Assembly (NCBI RefSeq): GCF_003095395.1
Contig: NZ_QEIJ01000001.1
Coordinates: 186,001 to 250,000 of the forward strand
DNA from: Microbacterium sp. Gd 4-13
Lineage (GTDB): Bacteria > Actinomycetota > Actinomycetes > Actinomycetales > Microbacteriaceae
Reading direction: 5' to 3'
Length of the DNA stretch: 64,000 bases
Shown here: in pieces, positions 11,572-19,934 of the stretch
Layout of the letters: every line of letters begins with the position of its first letter
How positions within the stretch are numbered: position 1 is the first letter of the stretch
Made by a program: the position numbers and the translations under genes
The notes under the pieces: generated by a model
The model's input: the letters and a program-made list of their open reading frames with translations, nothing else
Database searches by the model: none
Told to the model about the DNA's origin: nothing

Positions 11572-12210
11572 ATGGTCGCCATGACGGCCATCGACTCTCC
11601 TCGCCGGCGACCTCGAACGTTCTGGGCCGACGCCCGATTCCTGGTCGGGATCGTCTTCATCGCGATCTCCATCGCCGGCGTCTGGTTCGTCGTGGCCGCG
11701 GCCCGGCAGACCGAACCGGTCTACGCTGCGACGCGCACGATCGTGCCGGGGGAGGCGGTGGCCCCTTCCGATCTCCGGGTCGTCGACGTCGCTCTCGGCC
11801 CGGCGCGCCGGTCCTATCTCTCGGCTTCGGCGCTCGAAGACGCACTCGTGGCGACCAGGACGATCGGGGAGGGAGAGCTGGTGCCGGTCGACGCCGTCGG
11901 CGGTGCCGGCGACGCCCGGACGACCAGCGTCGTCGTCCGCTCGACGACCGACGTCTCCGAGGCGATCGGGGTGGGTACGCGTGTGGAGGTCTGGTACGCA
12001 CCCCCTCTCGATCGCGACACCTTCGAGGCGCCGCGCATCCTCGTCGCCGACGCCACGGTGGCCCGCGTCAGCCGCGACGACGCGATGGTCGGACGCCCGA
12101 CCGCGACGCTCGAGCTCGTGATCGCGAGAGCCGACGTCGCAACGATCCTCGGGGCGCAGTCCGACGGCTCGGTGCTGTCGGTGGTCCCGATCGCCGGAGC
12201 GACGCGATGA
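11572..12210 (+). CDS. SAF-domain membrane protein, CpaB-like
   Basis: The 212-residue product has one membrane segment near residues 22-42 (ARFLVGIVFIAISIAGVWFVVAAA, in part) followed by an external SAF domain (about 48-115, TRTIVPGEAVAPSDLRVVDV), as in CpaB/RcpC proteins of Flp-pilus systems. No other pilus gene is visible here apart from the next gene. ATG codons at 11572 and 11581 are both possible; neither has a clear ribosome binding site. The stop overlaps the next start (ATGA at 12207-12210), indicating coupled translation. Confidence 0.82.
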   Translation: MVAMTAIDSPRRRPRTFWADARFLVGIVFIAISIAGVWFVVAAARQTEPVYAATRTIVPGEAVAPSDLRVVDVALGPARRSYLSASALEDALVATRTIGEGELVPVDAVGGAGDARTTSVVVRSTTDVSEAIGVGTRVEVWYAPPLDRDTFEAPRILVADATVARVSRDDAMVGRPTATLELVIARADVATILGAQSDGSVLSVVPIAGATR

Positions 12211-13451
12211 CCGTCGTCGTCGCGGTCGACGGGGCCCGGGGCTCCCGCCTCGCATCCGAGCTCCGCGGCGAAGGTCTGACCGTCGTCGCGGTCGTCGACG
12301 CGGATGCTGCGGCGCGCACGCCGCGCGACATCCTCGCCGCGGGTGCCGACGTGCTCGTGGTGCAGTCGTCTCCTCGAGGCCTGTCGCGGATGCTCGTGGA
12401 GGAGTGCCATCGGCGTGCAATCAGGGTCGTCGTGCTCGGTGACGACCCGTCGGCCCGGCGCGACGCAGGGCTGCTCGGACTGGGACGGCCGCTCCCGCTG
12501 GACGTCGAGGGGTGGGTGCTCGCCGACGCTCTCGCCAGCCCCGCCGCGGCGTTCGCCGCCGCACCGGCGCCGCCGAGAGGGAACGGGGTGATCGCCGTAT
12601 GGGGCCCCCACGGCGCGCCCGGCCGCTCGACCCTCGCCATCGAGCTCGCGGTCGAGCTGCGACGCAGCGCCGCGAGGGTCGCGTTGGTCGACGCCGACAC
12701 GCACGCGCCCGCGCTCGCGGTGATGCTCGGGCTCGCCGACGAGGGGCCGGGGTTCGCCGCGGCGTGCCGCCAGGTCGATCTCGCCGAGCTCGACGATGAA
12801 GAGCTGAGCCGGATCAGCGTGCCCATCGGGGCCGGCGCAGGTGCCGTCGACGTGTTGACGGGCATCAACCGTCCCGGGAGGTGGCCCGAGCTGACGCATG
12901 AACGCGTGACAGGAGCGCTGCGTGCCTGCCGGGGCTGGGCCGACCACGTGGTGGTCGACGTCGCGGCCTCTCTCGAGACCGACGAGGAGATCGTCAGCGA
13001 CCTCGACGGGCCACGACGCAACGCTGCGACACTCGGCGTGCTGCAGGAGGCCGACATGATCGTCGCCGTGCTGTCGGCCGATCCCGTGGGCGTATCGCGC
13101 TTCCTTCGCGCGCACGCCGAGTTGCGTGCGGCGGTGGGGGCGACGCGCGTCGTCGTCGTTGCGAACAGGATGCGCCCGGGCACTCTCGGGGTGGATGCCC
13201 GAGGGCAGGTGCGTCGGACACTCGAGCGCTTCGCCGGGATCGAGGACGTCTGGTTCGTCCCCCTCGATCCCCGCTCGGCCGACGCGGCGGTGCTGGCGGC
13301 TCGACCGGTGGCAGAGACGTCTCCCCGCTCCCCCCTCGCCGCTGCCGTGCGTCGTGTCGTCGGTGAGGCGGTCGCTCCCGCGGCGGCCGCCTCAGCGGTT
13401 GCTCGAACGCGCCGGCGCGCGGTCGGGCGACGCGTGGCGCGTACCGCGTGA
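12207..13451 (+). CDS. CpaE/MinD-like P-loop protein with degenerate Walker A
   Basis: The 414-residue product has an N-terminal receiver-like alpha/beta domain (1-115), a short Ala/Pro linker, and a MinD/ParA-like domain (127-390). The P-loop reads GPHGAPGRST at 133-142, so the Walker A lysine is replaced by R140, and the signature first lysine is also absent. VALVDADTHAPALAVMLGL and VVVDVAASLETDEEI fit the switch regions. Family members drive or localise Flp-type pilus assembly. With no tadA, tadB, tadC or pilin beside it, this may be a repurposed module with the SAF protein. ATP binding may be weak or absent. Confidence 0.8.
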   Translation: MTVVVAVDGARGSRLASELRGEGLTVVAVVDADAAARTPRDILAAGADVLVVQSSPRGLSRMLVEECHRRAIRVVVLGDDPSARRDAGLLGLGRPLPLDVEGWVLADALASPAAAFAAAPAPPRGNGVIAVWGPHGAPGRSTLAIELAVELRRSAARVALVDADTHAPALAVMLGLADEGPGFAAACRQVDLAELDDEELSRISVPIGAGAGAVDVLTGINRPGRWPELTHERVTGALRACRGWADHVVVDVAASLETDEEIVSDLDGPRRNAATLGVLQEADMIVAVLSADPVGVSRFLRAHAELRAAVGATRVVVVANRMRPGTLGVDARGQVRRTLERFAGIEDVWFVPLDPRSADAAVLAARPVAETSPRSPLAAAVRRVVGEAVAPAAAASAVARTRRRAVGRRVARTA

Positions 13452-13478
13452 GCGTCGGTGGACGGGGGAGGCTCCCCG

Positions 13479-13484
13479 TACGCT
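13479..13484 (+). promoter_or_regulatory. -10 box, leaderless start of pdtaS
   Basis: TACGCT ends six bases before the GTG at 13491. Confidence 0.55.
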
Positions 13485-13490
13485 AGGGGG

Positions 13491-14984
13491 GTGTCCACGC
13501 TCAGCGACCTCGTCTATGCCCAGGGCCGATTCACGGAACCGGACGTCGAGTGGCTCCATCGTCTCGCCGGGGACGGGCAGCTGCTCGCCGACCTCGCGTT
13601 CGCAGACGTCGTGATCTGGGTGCCGACCGCCGACGACTCGTTCGTCGCCGTCGCGCACACCCGCCCGGGCGGCGCCGCCACCCTGTTCTACCGCGACATC
13701 GTCGGTGACCGCGTGCGGCCGCAGTGGCGCACGCAGGTGCTCGAGGCCTTCCAGAGCGGCCGCATCGTCGATTCGGCGTCGCCCGACTGGTTCGAGGAGA
13801 CTCCCACGCGCGTGCGCGCCGTGCCGATCGTCCGCACCTCGACGCAGGCCGGTCAGGCACCGGTCACGGTCGGCGTGCTCACCCGTCATACGAACCTCGG
13901 CGAAGCACGCATCCCTTCGCGTCAGCAGATCACCTTCAACGACTGCGCCGACGACGTCTTCGGGATGGTCGCATCGGGGGAGTTCCCCGATCTCGCGGCT
14001 CCGATCGCGCCTCGCCGCGGCGCGCCGCGGGCCTCCGACGGCCTCATCCGACTCGACGTCGACGGGATCACCACCTTCGCCAGCCCGAACGCCCTCTCGG
14101 CGTTCAATCGCATGGGCTTCGACGACGAGCTCGAGGGCGAGGCGCTCGTCGACGTCACCACCCGCATCCTCCCCGCCGACCGCGAGGTCGACGAGTCGCT
14201 GCCCGTGGTCGTGACCGGGCGTGCTCCGTGGCGGGCCGACATCGAGGCCCGTGGCGTGCAGGTGTCTCTCCGCACCATCCCGCTCCGCGATCACGGGGTG
14301 CGCACCGGTGCGATCGTGCTGTGCCGTGACGTGACCGAGATCCGCCACCAGGAGCAGGAACTCATCACGAAGGATGCGACGATCCGCGAGATCCATCACC
14401 GGGTCAAGAACAACCTGCAGACCGTCGCGTCCCTGCTGCGGATCCAGGCGCGACGCACCCATTCCGACGAAGCCCGGGACGCTCTCAGCCAGGCCATGCG
14501 ACGCGTGTCGGCCATCGCCGTGGTGCACGACACCCTCTCGGAGGGGCTCGCCCAGAACGTCGATTTCGATGACGTGTTCGACCGCGTGCTGAAGCTGGTC
14601 GCGGAGGTCGCCGCCGCGCCCAACACCCGCGCACGTACGCGTTCCACCGGCCGTTTCGGAACCCTGCCGAGCGAGTACGCGACGCCGCTGGCGCTCGCTC
14701 TCACCGAGCTCGTCACCAACGCGGTCGAGCACGGACTCGCCGGACGCGAGGGCGAGGTGGAGATCACCGCCGAGCGCTCAGACGAGAGACTGGAGGTGCG
14801 GGTTCGCGACTCCGGTGTCGGCATGCCGGAGGGGCACGTCGGCCAGGGACTCGGAACGCAGATCGTCCGCACCCTGATCCAGGGCGAACTGGGCGGCACG
14901 ATCGACTGGCACACTCTCGTCGGTAGCGGCACCGAAGTGACGATCGACATCCCCATGCGCTACATCGACCGCTCTCGCGCCTGA
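13491..14984 (+). CDS. pdtaS: Cytoplasmic sensor histidine kinase PdtaS
   Basis: PdtaS phosphorylates the RNA-binding antiterminator PdtaR. The 497-residue product has an N-terminal GAF-like domain (1-155), a PAS domain (about 180-290), a HisKA_2 box EIHHRVKNNLQ with the phospho-acceptor at H303, and a HATPase domain with TELVTNAVEHG, DSGVGMPEG and GLGTQIV. No membrane segment is present, as expected. The neighbour whiB1 is the same as in mycobacteria, which supports the name. The start is GTG 13491. The stop codon lies inside the left arm of a perfect 13-bp terminator stem. Confidence 0.93.
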   Translation: MSTLSDLVYAQGRFTEPDVEWLHRLAGDGQLLADLAFADVVIWVPTADDSFVAVAHTRPGGAATLFYRDIVGDRVRPQWRTQVLEAFQSGRIVDSASPDWFEETPTRVRAVPIVRTSTQAGQAPVTVGVLTRHTNLGEARIPSRQQITFNDCADDVFGMVASGEFPDLAAPIAPRRGAPRASDGLIRLDVDGITTFASPNALSAFNRMGFDDELEGEALVDVTTRILPADREVDESLPVVVTGRAPWRADIEARGVQVSLRTIPLRDHGVRTGAIVLCRDVTEIRHQEQELITKDATIREIHHRVKNNLQTVASLLRIQARRTHSDEARDALSQAMRRVSAIAVVHDTLSEGLAQNVDFDDVFDRVLKLVAEVAAAPNTRARTRSTGRFGTLPSEYATPLALALTELVTNAVEHGLAGREGEVEITAERSDERLEVRVRDSGVGMPEGHVGQGLGTQIVRTLIQGELGGTIDWHTLVGSGTEVTIDIPMRYIDRSRA

Positions 14985-15016
14985 GCGGGGAGCATCCGAA
15001 GACGCTCCCCGCTCAG
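14981..15016. terminator. Terminator between pdtaS and whiB1
   Basis: A perfect 13-bp stem (14981-14993 with 15004-15016) with a 10-base loop sits between two converging genes. The left arm includes the pdtaS stop codon. Confidence 0.85.
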
Positions 15017-15099
15017 TTGCGGTTGCTCACCGCGCGAGTGGCTTCACCAGGTCTGCGTCGTGTGCCCGGTCGTGGGCGTGTGACGCAGGCGGTGGACGC

Positions 15100-15348
15100 T
15101 CAGGAAGCGCGACGGGCGCGCGCGGCGCGTCGCTTCAGCGCGCGACGCTCATCTTCTGACAGGCCGCCCCAGACACCGGAGTCCTGTCCGGACTCGAGCG
15201 CGTACTGCAGGCACACCTCGGTGACGGTGCACCGGGCGCAGACGGACTTCGCCTTCTCGATCTGGTCGACGGCCGGGCCGGTGTTCCCCACGGGGAAGAA
15301 CAGCTCGGGGTCGACGGTGAGGCAGGCGGATTTGTCGCGCCAATCCAT
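15100..15348 (-). CDS. whiB1: WhiB-family iron-sulfur transcription factor WhiB1
   Basis: WhiB proteins are small [4Fe-4S] regulators that bind sigma factor region 4. The 82-residue product has the four cluster cysteines C9, C37, C40 and C46, the turn GVWGG at 58-62, and the basic C-terminal tail [11 protein letters not shown]. The first residues (MDWRDKSACLTVDPELFFPVG) and the position beside pdtaS are those of WhiB1, the essential, nitric-oxide-responsive paralogue. The ATG at 15348 follows AAGGAG; longer frames are rejected. The 214-base gap upstream is large for this window and carries an 11-bp palindrome. Confidence 0.95.
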   Translation of the reverse strand: MDWRDKSACLTVDPELFFPVGNTGPAVDQIEKAKSVCARCTVTEVCLQYALESGQDSGVWGGLSEDERRALKRRAARARRAS

Positions 15349-15448
15349 GGTGGTGCTCCTTGTGACGTAAGTCGGAATGGGTTCGGATCCCGTATTCGGG
15401 TGTCGGGTACCCTGGTGGGAGATGCGGGCAGAGGCCCGCCCCACTTCG

Positions 15449-15484
15449 CTGTGGGAGCACACGGCTTCGACCATGCTCCCACAG
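15449..15484. other. Perfect 11-bp inverted repeat between whiB1 and the 15563 gene
   Basis: CTGTGGGAGCA (15449-15459) and TGCTCCCACAG (15474-15484) flank a 14-base spacer between two diverging genes. It could be an operator, or a hairpin in the whiB1 leader. It does not fit the TGTGA-N6-TCACA spacing of a CRP site. Confidence 0.6.
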
Positions 15485-15562
15485 CGCTCCCGGACGATCA
15501 AGAGGTAACCGGCAGGTTTCCAGGGAGTTACCGCCCGCATCCGGTTCCCGAAAGGACGCATC

Positions 15563-15943
15563 GTGCCCGTGCGCGTTCTCGCTGCAGCCATGCTGGCCCT
15601 CGAAGCCGCGGGTGCGCTCGCGCTCGTGGTGTGGCAGATCGTCGCCCTCTTTGAGGGTGACACCGTGTTCCTCACGACCGCTCTCGCGCTGATCGTGCTC
15701 ACTGTGGTCGCCGCCGGTGCCTTGGCCGCGTTCGCCGTCGCCACGGCGCGCGACCAGTCGTGGGGGCGCTCGGGCGGGATCGTGGTGCAGATCCTCATCC
15801 TCGCCGTTGCGCTGGGTGCGCTCACGGGGGTCGGCGCCGATCCCCTGACGGCGCTCGCGATCGCCGCGCCGGGCGTGATCGGTCTCGTGCTCCTCGTCGG
15901 GGCCGTCAGGCGGGCCGCGCCGCAACGCCCCGACGGAGAGTGA
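15563..15943 (+). CDS. Small four-helix membrane protein of unknown function
   Basis: The 126-residue product is almost entirely hydrophobic with four predicted membrane helices (about 3-29, 35-60, 72-93, 97-117) and short charged ends. I do not recognise a named family. The GTG start follows GAAAGGA. It stands between whiB1 (divergent) and bcp (convergent), so it is a single-gene unit. Confidence 0.75.
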   Translation: MPVRVLAAAMLALEAAGALALVVWQIVALFEGDTVFLTTALALIVLTVVAAGALAAFAVATARDQSWGRSGGIVVQILILAVALGALTGVGADPLTALAIAAPGVIGLVLLVGAVRRAAPQRPDGE

Positions 15944-15958
15944 CGAAGACGCCGACCG

Positions 15959-16432
15959 TCAGGCGGCGTCGACGCCGAGGGTCTTGCGCAGGCGCGCGAC
16001 GTGTCCCGTGGCCTTCACGTTGTACAGGGCTTCGCGCACGACACCGTCTTCGTCGAGCACGAACGTCGACCTCAGCACCCCGGTGATCGTCTTGCCGTAG
16101 TTCTGCTTCTCGCCCCACGCCCCGTACGCCTCGTGCACGGCGTGGTCGGGGTCGCTGAGCAGGGGGAAGGTGATGCCGTCGTTCTCGCGGAACTGGCGCA
16201 GCTTGGCGGGTTCGTCGCGCGAGAGGCCGAGCACGGTGTAGCCCGCACCCTGCAGCGACGCCATGCTGTCGCGGAAGTCGCAGGCCTGCGTCGTGCAGCC
16301 GGGGGTCATCGCGGCGGGGTAGAAGTACAGGATGACGCGACGCCCGCGGAAGTCCGAGAGCGACACCGGTCGCTCGTCCTGGTCGAGGAGGGTGAAGTCG
16401 GGCGCAACGGAGCCGGGTTCGAGATGGGTCAC
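15959..16432 (-). CDS. bcp: Thioredoxin-dependent thiol peroxidase BCP
   Basis: BCP/PrxQ reduces hydrogen peroxide and organic peroxides with electrons from thioredoxin. The 157-residue product has the peroxidatic C46 in TPGCTTQACDFRD and the resolving C51 five residues later, the usual PrxQ pair, plus FYPAAMTPG and a normal length. The start is GTG 16432, with TAGGCT six bases upstream and no Shine-Dalgarno sequence, so the mRNA should be leaderless. Confidence 0.95.
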   Translation of the reverse strand: MTHLEPGSVAPDFTLLDQDERPVSLSDFRGRRVILYFYPAAMTPGCTTQACDFRDSMASLQGAGYTVLGLSRDEPAKLRQFRENDGITFPLLSDPDHAVHEAYGAWGEKQNYGKTITGVLRSTFVLDEDGVVREALYNVKATGHVARLRKTLGVDAA

Positions 16433-16438
16433 CCGACC

Positions 16439-16444
16439 AGCCTA
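16439..16444 (-). promoter_or_regulatory. -10 box, leaderless start of bcp
   Basis: On the minus strand TAGGCT ends six bases before GTG 16432. It lies just beyond the rsgA stop. Confidence 0.6.
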
Positions 16445-17479
16445 CGATCCGGCGAAGGTGGCCAACAGCCGCTGCAGCGAATCCAAGCGGGCCGCGCCCT
16501 CCGGGGCCAGTCGGCCTTCGCCCACGGCCTCCACGATCGCGCAGTCGGGCGCATCGGGGAGATGCGTACACCCGCGAGGGCAGTCCTCGGCGACCAGCGC
16601 CAGCTCGGTGAAGGCGCCGAGGATGTTCGCGGGGTCGACGTGACCCAACCCGAACGAGCGGACGCCGGGCGTGTCGATGACCCAGCCCGACCCGCGCTCG
16701 CCGCGGTACCGCAGCGACACGGTCGAGGAGGAGGTGTGCCGTCCACGGCCGGTGACCTCGTTCACGTGCCCGGTCGCCCGATCGGAGCCGGTGAGGGCGT
16801 TGACGAGCGTGGACTTGCCGACGCCGGAGTGCCCGACGAAGACCGTGGAGTGATCGATCAGAGCGGCGCCGATGCGTTCCAGCGGCATCTCGTCGCGCCC
16901 GCTCGTGAACACCTCGAGATCGAGGCCGTCGAAGTGCGAGAGGAAGCGCGCAGGATCGGCGAGGTCGGTCTTCGTGACGACGAGAAGGGGGCGGACCCCG
17001 GCGTCGAGTGCTGCCACGAGATAGCGGTCGACGAGGCGCTCGCGCGGCTCGGGGTCGGCTGCGGCCACGACGATGAGCATCTGGTCGGCGTTGGCGACGA
17101 TGATCCGCTCGACCTGATCGGTGTCGTCGGCGCTGCGTCGGAGGAGGGACGTGCGCGGTTCCAGCCCGACGATCCGTGCGAGCGTGCCCTCGGTCGCGGA
17201 GGTGTCGCCGACGACGCGGGCGAGATCGCCGGTGACGATCCGCTCGCGGCGCAGCTCCCGCGCCCGCGTGGTGGTCACGCGTCGCTCCTCCGGGGTGTTC
17301 TCGTCGACGAGAACCGTGTAACGGCCGCGATCGACCCCCAACACCCGCGCGATGGTCGCGTCGGCGTGGGCCGGACGCCGCTTCGTCCGCGGCCGGTTCG
17401 CCCGCGGGTTGGGACGGGCGCGGAAGTCGGACTCGTCGAACTCCGGCTCGTCGTCGTCGGAGTCGTCGATCCAGCTCAT
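16442..17479 (-). CDS. rsgA: Ribosome small-subunit-dependent GTPase RsgA
   Basis: RsgA is a circularly permuted GTPase that checks late 30S maturation. The 345-residue product shows the permuted order: TKTD (169-172, G4), GHSGVGKS (216-223, G1), a switch RHTSSSTVSL, DTPG (269-272, G3), then the zinc knuckle C300, C304, H306, C313. An OB-fold domain precedes the GTPase and the first 45 residues are charged and variable. It lies 15 bases downstream of aroA and is probably co-transcribed with it, the same pairing as in mycobacteria. Confidence 0.95.
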   Translation of the reverse strand: MSWIDDSDDDEPEFDESDFRARPNPRANRPRTKRRPAHADATIARVLGVDRGRYTVLVDENTPEERRVTTTRARELRRERIVTGDLARVVGDTSATEGTLARIVGLEPRTSLLRRSADDTDQVERIIVANADQMLIVVAAADPEPRERLVDRYLVAALDAGVRPLLVVTKTDLADPARFLSHFDGLDLEVFTSGRDEMPLERIGAALIDHSTVFVGHSGVGKSTLVNALTGSDRATGHVNEVTGRGRHTSSSTVSLRYRGERGSGWVIDTPGVRSFGLGHVDPANILGAFTELALVAEDCPRGCTHLPDAPDCAIVEAVGEGRLAPEGAARLDSLQRLLATFAGS

Positions 17480-17494
17480 CGGGCCGTCACGGGG

Positions 17495-18850
17495 TCAGGA
17501 TCCCGCATCCGCGGAAGACCCGTCGAGCATCCGCTGCCACAAGTGCGCGAACTGGGGCATGGTCTTGGCGGTCGTGCCGATGTCGTCGACCACCACACCG
17601 GGCACGCGCAGTCCGATGAGGGCGCCGGTCGTGGCGAGACGGTGGTCGTGGTGCGCACGCCACACGCCACCGGTGAGCGGGCGGGGAACGATCCGGATGC
17701 CGTCCTCGAGCTCCTCCGCCTCGCCGCCGAGCGCGCGGAGGTTGCCGACGAGGGCGGCGATGCGATCGGTCTCGTGACCTCGGATGTGTCCGATGCCGTA
17801 GAGCGTGGTGGGCGCGTCGGCGAACGCGGCGAGACCGAAGAGGGTGGGGGCGAGCTCTCCCGCCGCGGAGAGGTCGAGATCGACGCCGACGATCGACTCT
17901 CCCGCCGTCACGGTGAGGCTGCCGCCGCGACGCGAGGCCCGGCCGCCCATCTCCGTCAGGATGTCGGTGAGCAGGGCCCCGGGCTGGGTCGAGTGCAGGG
18001 GCCACCCGGCGACGGAGACACTGCCCCCGGTGAGCATCGCGGCCGCGAGGAACGGGGCCGCGTTCGACAGGTCGGGTTCGATCGTCACGTCTTTGGCGCG
18101 TACCGAACCCGCCGGCACGAGCCACTCGCCGGGCGCGGGCTGCTCGACGTGGATGCCGCGATGACCGAGCGCCTCGACCGTCATGTCGATGTGGGGGATG
18201 CTGGGGAGCCTGCCGCCCACGTGTCGGAGCCGCAGGCCCACGTCGAAGCGCGGCGCGGCGAGCAGAAGGCCCGAGACGAACTGGCTCGACGCGCTCGCGT
18301 CGATCTCGACCTCGCCGCCGCGGACGTGCCCGTGGCCGCGAACGGCGAAGGGGAGCGCCCACCGGCCGCCGTCGTCGATGTCGACGCCCACGTCGCGGAG
18401 CGCCGTGATCATCGCGCCCATCGGGCGGTGCAACGCGCTCTCGTGAGCGGTGAGGACGACTTCGCCCGCGGCGAGTCCGGCGAGCCCGGCGACGAACCGC
18501 ATGACGGTACCGGCCTGCCCGCAATCGATCGAGGTGCCGCCGCGGAAGGGGGCGACGGGGGTGACCATGAGGTCGGGTCCGAACGATCCCGAGGTGGCGA
18601 CCGCCTCGATCCCGACGCCCAGTTCACGCAGAGCGTCGATCATGCGCGCCGAGTCGTCGGAGTGAAGCGGGGAATGCAGCATCCCCGGTCCGTCGGCGAT
18701 CGCCGCGAGGATCAGCTCGCGGTTCGTGAGCGATTTCGAACCGGGCACCGACAGCGACGCTCGGATGGCGCCCTCGGCGACGGGCGCGGTCCACTCCCCA
18801 CGGGGAGCTGTCGCGTTCGTGGTGGTCGGGGAATAGCCGTCGGCGGTCAT
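17495..18850 (-). CDS. aroA: 3-phosphoshikimate 1-carboxyvinyltransferase (EPSP synthase)
   Basis: AroA joins shikimate-3-phosphate and phosphoenolpyruvate in the shikimate pathway to aromatic amino acids. The 451-residue product has [16 protein letters not shown] near the N-terminus, [36 protein letters not shown] and the C-terminal [14 protein letters not shown], all usual EPSP synthase signatures. The ATG at 18850 is chosen; in-frame upstream sequence runs into sigH. The first codons on the opposite strand carry the sigH promoter, so the two genes share about 50 bases of control region. Confidence 0.95.
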   Translation of the reverse strand: MTADGYSPTTTNATAPRGEWTAPVAEGAIRASLSVPGSKSLTNRELILAAIADGPGMLHSPLHSDDSARMIDALRELGVGIEAVATSGSFGPDLMVTPVAPFRGGTSIDCGQAGTVMRFVAGLAGLAAGEVVLTAHESALHRPMGAMITALRDVGVDIDDGGRWALPFAVRGHGHVRGGEVEIDASASSQFVSGLLLAAPRFDVGLRLRHVGGRLPSIPHIDMTVEALGHRGIHVEQPAPGEWLVPAGSVRAKDVTIEPDLSNAAPFLAAAMLTGGSVSVAGWPLHSTQPGALLTDILTEMGGRASRRGGSLTVTAGESIVGVDLDLSAAGELAPTLFGLAAFADAPTTLYGIGHIRGHETDRIAALVGNLRALGGEAEELEDGIRIVPRPLTGGVWRAHHDHRLATTGALIGLRVPGVVVDDIGTTAKTMPQFAHLWQRMLDGSSADAGS

Positions 18851-18855
18851 CGGTT
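18830..18855 (+). promoter_or_regulatory. SigR/SigH-type promoter of the sigH-rsrA operon
   Basis: GGAAT (18830-18834) and GTT (18853-18855) are separated by exactly 18 bases, an exact match to the known SigR consensus GGAAT-N18-GTT. Transcription would begin near 18862, about 23 bases before the sigH ATG. The -35 lies in the first codons of aroA on the other strand. It implies autoregulation. Confidence 0.8.
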
Positions 18856-18884
18856 TCAACTCTACTGAAGGCGAAAGGAGCCTG

Positions 18885-19571
18885 ATGCCTGCAATCTTGG
18901 AACGAGAGTACGTACGATCGCCGCAGGCGACCGTGCCGGTGTCTGCGTCGTGGCCCGACATAGACTGGCCGGTGATGAACGACGAGGTCGACGCGGCAGC
19001 GGAAACGCGCGCGCAGTTCGAGGAGCAGGCGCTCCCCTTCATGGATCAGCTGTACGCGGCTGGCATGCGTATGACGCGCAATCCGGCCGACGCGGCAGAC
19101 CTCGTGCAAGAGACGTTCGTGAAGGCTTTCTCGTCGTGGTCGTCGTTCACGCAGGGGACCAACCTCAAAGCGTGGCTCTACCGCATCCTGACGAACACCT
19201 ACATCAACACGTATCGCAAGAAGCAGCGCGAGCCCTACCAGGGCACCATCGACGACCTCGAAGACTGGCAACTCGGGGGAGCCGAATCGACCACGGCCAC
19301 GAGTTCGCGCTCGGCCGAGGCGGAGGCGATCGACAGGATGCCCGCATCCGTCGTGAAGGACGCCCTCCAGTCGATTCCCGAAGATTTCCGTTTGGCGGTG
19401 TACCTCGCCGACGTCGAGGGCTTCGCCTACCAGGAGATCGCCGACATCATGAAGACTCCGATCGGCACGGTCATGAGCCGCCTGCACCGAGGCAGGCGAA
19501 TGCTGCGTGAACTGCTGGCCGGCTACGCGAAGGAGCGCGGCTTCACTGCCGCGTCGGGAGTAGAGAAATGA
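18885..19571 (+). CDS. sigH: ECF sigma factor SigH/SigR (thiol and heat stress)
   Basis: SigH (SigR in Streptomyces) drives thioredoxin and other thiol-redox genes under disulfide stress. The 228-residue product has region 2 with [20 protein letters not shown] and [21 protein letters not shown], and region 4 with [17 protein letters not shown] and [20 protein letters not shown]. The ATG at 18885 follows GAAAGGAG and gives a 30-residue extension before an internal ATG at 18975; both forms could be made, as reported for SigR. The gene has a SigR-type promoter and overlaps rsrA by ATGA. Confidence 0.95.
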   Translation: MPAILEREYVRSPQATVPVSASWPDIDWPVMNDEVDAAAETRAQFEEQALPFMDQLYAAGMRMTRNPADAADLVQETFVKAFSSWSSFTQGTNLKAWLYRILTNTYINTYRKKQREPYQGTIDDLEDWQLGGAESTTATSSRSAEAEAIDRMPASVVKDALQSIPEDFRLAVYLADVEGFAYQEIADIMKTPIGTVMSRLHRGRRMLRELLAGYAKERGFTAASGVEK

Positions 19572-19810
19572 GCGACTGCGGCTGCGACAAGGCCCGACGC
19601 GACCTGGAGGAGTACCTCCGCCACGAGGTCTGCAAGACCTCGCACCACGACATCGAGCAGCATCTCGAGGGTTGTCCCGGCTGTCAGGACGAGGCCCTGG
19701 TCGCGCGCACCCTCACAGAAGTGGTGGCCCGTGCGTGCAAGGAGTCGGCGCCCGAAGACCTGCGCGACCTCGTTCTCGCACGCCTCGCCGCCGCGCAGAC
19801 CAGTCGCTGA
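19568..19810 (+). CDS. rsrA: Redox-sensing anti-sigma factor RsrA/RshA (zinc-containing)
   Basis: RsrA holds SigH inactive until its zinc-bound cysteines form a disulfide. The 80-residue product has the zinc anti-sigma motif H32-x3-C36-x2-C39 and additional cysteines C4, C6 and C22. It has no membrane segment. Its ATG overlaps the sigH stop (ATGA), so sigma and anti-sigma are made together. This completes a homeostatic loop with the promoter at 18830. Confidence 0.95.
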   Translation: MSDCGCDKARRDLEEYLRHEVCKTSHHDIEQHLEGCPGCQDEALVARTLTEVVARACKESAPEDLRDLVLARLAAAQTSR

Positions 19811-19877
19811 CCCCTCGGCGGCCGCCACGGCTCGCTGAGCATCGCGGGTCGGTGCGGCACGCCCGCGAGCGCCGCAC

Positions 19878-19933
19878 CGCACCACGAAGAAGGCCCCGCA
19901 CGGCGAACCGTGCGGGGCCTTCTTCGTGGTGCG
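19878..19933. terminator. 26-bp perfect-stem terminator between rsrA and kgd
   Basis: Arms 19878-19903 and 19908-19933 pair without mismatch around a CGAA tetraloop. It ends just before the kgd stop codon and can terminate both converging transcripts. Confidence 0.9.
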
Positions 19934-19934
19934 C

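Noticed and set aside
15449..15484. CRP site upstream of whiB1
   Set aside because: TGTG and CACA are four bases apart here, not eight as in the CRP palindrome.
18899..18903. Second GGAAC box inside sigH as another SigH promoter
   Set aside because: There is no GTT at the right spacing downstream, unlike the exact site at 18830.
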